Shown here: piece after piece, positions 46,938-49,575 of the stretch
How positions within the stretch are numbered: position 1 is the stretch's first letter
Layout: the number at the start of each line of letters is the position of its first letter
Assembly: GCA_032718475.1 (NCBI GenBank)
Contig: JAUCBJ010000784.1
Span: forward strand, 1-49,575
Origin: Nemertoderma westbladi
Taxonomy: Eukaryota > Xenacoelomorpha > Nemertodermatida > Nemertodermatidae
Length of the DNA stretch: 49,575 nucleotides
Reading direction: 5' to 3'
Translations under genes and position numbers: made by a program
Notes under the pieces: model-generated
Told to the model about the DNA's origin: nothing
Databases searched by the model: none
Seen by the model: the letters and a program-made list of their open reading frames with translations, nothing else

Positions 46938-47290
46938 TACATCCAACGTAGGTGTAAGTGTAGGCTTAGCGTTTACCCCCTAAAATATGTACAATAATTT
47001 TAATTCACGATAATTCACTATGTTCTATATTACGTGGCAGTAGAAAATAAAAGATTATGGTTTTAAATTTGACGGATTTGAGATAAGGTGATGAGAGTAA
47101 TAAGTATAACACATCATGAATATTCTATTCCTAATAATTCAAAACCACCAATATGATATTTTGATACTATTTTAAATGGGGGTGGGGGGACATCCGATCA
47201 CATTTTTGAAAAGTGAAGGGCGGCTGTTCGATATAACAGCAAAGGTTATTGTTTTGGTTAGAAAAAAGCCGTCTCTATAACCTGCTCATT
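46938..47290. other. Spacer without recognised genes
   Basis: AT-rich, nothing identified beyond a short G-rich piece near 47178-47190. Confidence 0.4.
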
Positions 47291-47295
47291 TCCCA

Positions 47296-47400
47296 TGTGG
47301 GGGGGGGGGGGTGACAAGAATGGGGGGGGGGGGGGGTGGGTAACAGGAATTGGGGGGGGGGGGGGGGGGGGGGTAAAAGCACTGGGGTGGGGGGGGGGAT
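47296..47400 (+). repeat. Cluster of long G tracts
   Basis: Four G runs (about 12, 15, 23 and 9-10 bases) are separated by similar short links (TGACAAGAAT, TGGGTAACAGGAATT, TAAAAGCACT). The links look like decayed copies of one another, so this is a G-tract minisatellite with a period of about 25-35 bp. The plus strand has strong potential to form G-quadruplexes. Homopolymer lengths here are likely to be unreliable. Confidence 0.85.
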
Positions 47401-48107
47401 ATTTGTCTCGACCACGACTCATTGATGTATTAGTATTGTATAGTTGCAGACGATAATGGGCGAGGAGTGTTTGGAGTAGATGACGGGACAGGACTGCACT
47501 GCACTGCATTAGAAACAGATGCAGAAACTGACAACCCCCCCCCCAAAGTTATTGATTCTTCTACACGGGCCAGGTGAATTGTGATGATCACTTTAGTGAA
47601 GTTTGGTTAGATTAAGTATTTTTGGAATGTGTATCAGTTTGGGGATCGGAAAACATTGTCATTATCTGCATAGAATAAAGCTAAGATGTCTTGGAATATA
47701 TTGTGCTACTAACATATCTTTGTATTCAGGTATCATGAGTACTGCAGTATATTGCTGGGCAGTGGACATGGTGTATTATATATCTGAGAAATGGTATATA
47801 TCTATGTTATGTGATATGTTTTAAATAAGACAAAAAGATAATTCACCCTTCAGGAGATAAGCCAATTGCAAGGCTACCTTGTTTATTAAGGATAATTGTC
47901 ACGTACAGAATAGCATCTACTCTATCTATATACACTTGGATGATGCTGTAAATCTTTCTGATTGGATTTCCATCCAATTAAAATGGAGACAACAGGGCAA
48001 AAGTTGATCTTCCCCTGATGACAAGTTTCCCATTTCAAACAAACCTTTGCCGATTGTGGAACGGATTTATGTTAAGGTTGTTATGTATGTATACACCCTA
48101 TGTCCCT

Positions 48108-48310
48108 GTGGCTGAGTGGATAGGACCTGATCGTTCTGCAACGCAGCTTCACTATTTGTGTCTCTAGGAAAGAGACTTTAAATGCTGGTGCTTATGCAAT
48201 CCCAGTGGATCAACGGGAATATGGCAATATGGGGAACATGGTTAGTGTGTCGCCCTCCCTGCTTTATAGGTAACAGCTAATATAGTAGAGTTTTCCAGAT
48301 GCATCCGGTG
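48108..48310 (+). mobile_element. Probable tRNA-derived SINE
   Basis: CTGTGGCTGAGTGGATAGG matches an internal RNA polymerase III A box (TGGCTGAGTGG). An anticodon-arm-like CGTTCTGCAACG follows. After that comes CTCTAGGAAAGAGACTTTAA, the kind of segment that follows the tRNA head in invertebrate SINEs (a decayed form of GGGCAAGACACTTTA), and CCCAGTGGATCAACGGG. No good B box is visible, so the copy is old or the head is unusual. Boundaries are approximate. Confidence 0.4.
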
Positions 48311-49575
48311 TAACATGTTTCACATTACTGATAACTTCACTTTACTTTACTTTAGCTAAATCACCACAGGGGAGATGACCACCTTCCAGTTTCAGTACCA
48401 TGTAAATCAGCACTGATATGTATCACTGGCTATAGGAGTGCTGAATTATTCCGAGTATCTGTATGTTCTCAAACTATTTGCGAGAAGTATCATATTGGGT
48501 GGCTTGGCTTCTTCTATAGCGTATGTTGAAGTTTGATCGCATTGCACTCCATTACCTTATCAGCTACACTGTCAAGATCAACAATATCCTTTTCTTTGAG
48601 AACAACAATGGGCCCTTGTACGTACATGTACATAATAGGGGAGTTAGTCCATAAAAACGTTAGTGGAAAAGTTCATTTTCTGTTTTTTTTTCTGGTTACA
48701 AAATGTGTAGAGTAGCTCTGATGGTTTCTAATCTCCATATCCAAGCTGTTTTCATCAGACTGGAAACTATCTTGTCCGTCCTCAAACTGTAACATAAAAT
48801 AGTTTTAAGAGTGTCATATACTTCCTGTCCTTTAGTAGGCAGGGCAGCATTAAGCTGGTGGGAGGCCTGGGGCCCACTTGGAAGGGAGCCCCCCCCCCCC
48901 CCTCCAATTCCTCTACAGTGGCGGAGCCATGAATTGTAAACAGCGGAGTTGGTCTTGGTCCCCCGCAGATGCAGTCCACCAGGGCTAGATTTGCTAGTGG
49001 ATTTAGTCACCCAAACCAACCAAAATCTTCAAGCTCATTTGGTCCTTCGTCTTCGCTGATTTTGTCCCGCAAATAATTGTATTGTTGTCAGATGGTTTAT
49101 TTATGGCCAGGCAGTTTAGTTTGGGGTTCAACATGAATCTTAAACGTAGGCCTAAAATATGGCTACTTTATTATACAGCACTCCAGTCCGCGGACCAAAT
49201 ACCAGTATAGTGAAGTAAATATTACATTATGACCACAATGTGGTAACTTTCTGAAATGCGGTTTGGATTCGGATTCGGTTGAACCTTAGTTTGGACTTAC
49301 TCCTGCTTACTACATAGGCCTACAGCAAACAACCAATAATGGGGATTACTAAACAAAATGGACATGGACAAGGATGCCCTAAGCTTAAGTCTCAATACAT
49401 GGGCACCAGCAGCACAGAACGGAATTTAATGAAAGCTATAAAGTAATCAAATGATTTGTGCAGTACCAGTAATTTTAGTTAAATTCGGGTAAAAATTTAA
49501 AGTCATATAATCATATGAAAATTTATGGCCGTATTGGTGGAATTGGTGGGAGGCACCTCTTGGAGGGTGCCCAGG
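48311..49575. other. Right end of window, no recognised genes
   Basis: I see no supportable coding region. A 107-codon minus-strand frame (48696-49019) spans a run of 14 C residues (48889-48902), which it reads as glycine, and looks accidental. Confidence 0.4.

Noticed and set aside
47258-47509. Proline-rich minus-strand frame
   Set aside because: It is the translation of the G-tract cluster and would change with any homopolymer length error.
48115-48190. Functional tRNA gene
   Set aside because: The A box is good, but I could not form a cloverleaf and no B box is visible. A SINE head is the better reading.
48696-49019. 107-codon minus-strand frame with a poly-glycine run
   Set aside because: It depends on the 14-base C run staying in frame, has no domain and has a second overlapping frame of similar quality.

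Overview
This window is nuclear DNA of an animal, most likely a marine invertebrate. It is AT-rich, with no bacterial operon structure, no rRNA and no intact host gene. The DNA is dominated by non-LTR retrotransposons whose reverse transcriptases look like those seen in cnidarians, echinoderms, lancelets and hemichordates. I cannot name the species. Almost every recognisable coding stretch belongs to a mobile element. The exceptions are two broken coding-like remnants on the minus strand near 42.6-44.4 kb, one of which looks like a HECT ubiquitin-ligase fold.

Layout. At 1-3.9 kb, two fragments of one RTE-like retrotransposon family face each other around a 37-bp minisatellite. At 4.0-4.1 kb lies a perfect 28-bp-arm palindrome. 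At 4.1-7.3 kb lies a longer copy of a second, related RTE-like element (endonuclease plus reverse transcriptase) with several stops and frameshifts, followed by the C-terminal remnant of a third retroelement. At 7.8-18.4 kb lies a 40-bp minisatellite, about 5.8 kb in total, split by a nearly full-length two-ORF non-LTR retrotransposon on the minus strand (10.1-14.9 kb) with an intact ORF1 and a single frameshift in ORF2. At 18.4-21.0 kb I see nothing. At 21.0-22.6 kb lies a 52-bp satellite.

The region 22,968-37,811 is a direct tandem segmental duplication of 7-8 kb per copy. Each copy carries a large inverted array of a 15/17-bp minisatellite (a potential giant hairpin) and a 5'-truncated RTE-like fragment. 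Copy A alone carries a 1.56-kb TTAA-flanked, piggyBac-type non-autonomous element. Copy B alone carries a 0.82-kb CR1/L2-like insertion. Each copy therefore preserves the other's empty site. Divergence is uneven: about 3% in the first 0.57 kb, and about one difference in the rest.

The right part (37.8-49.6 kb) is mostly unique AT-rich DNA. It holds an old RTE fragment, the two coding-like remnants, a broken second copy of the TTAA element ending at a 15-bp inverted array, a cluster of long G tracts and a probable tRNA-derived SINE.

Nothing here forms a cooperating gene system. The most interesting content is structural: the inverted minisatellite, the paired filled and empty sites, and minisatellites abutting retroelement 3' ends.
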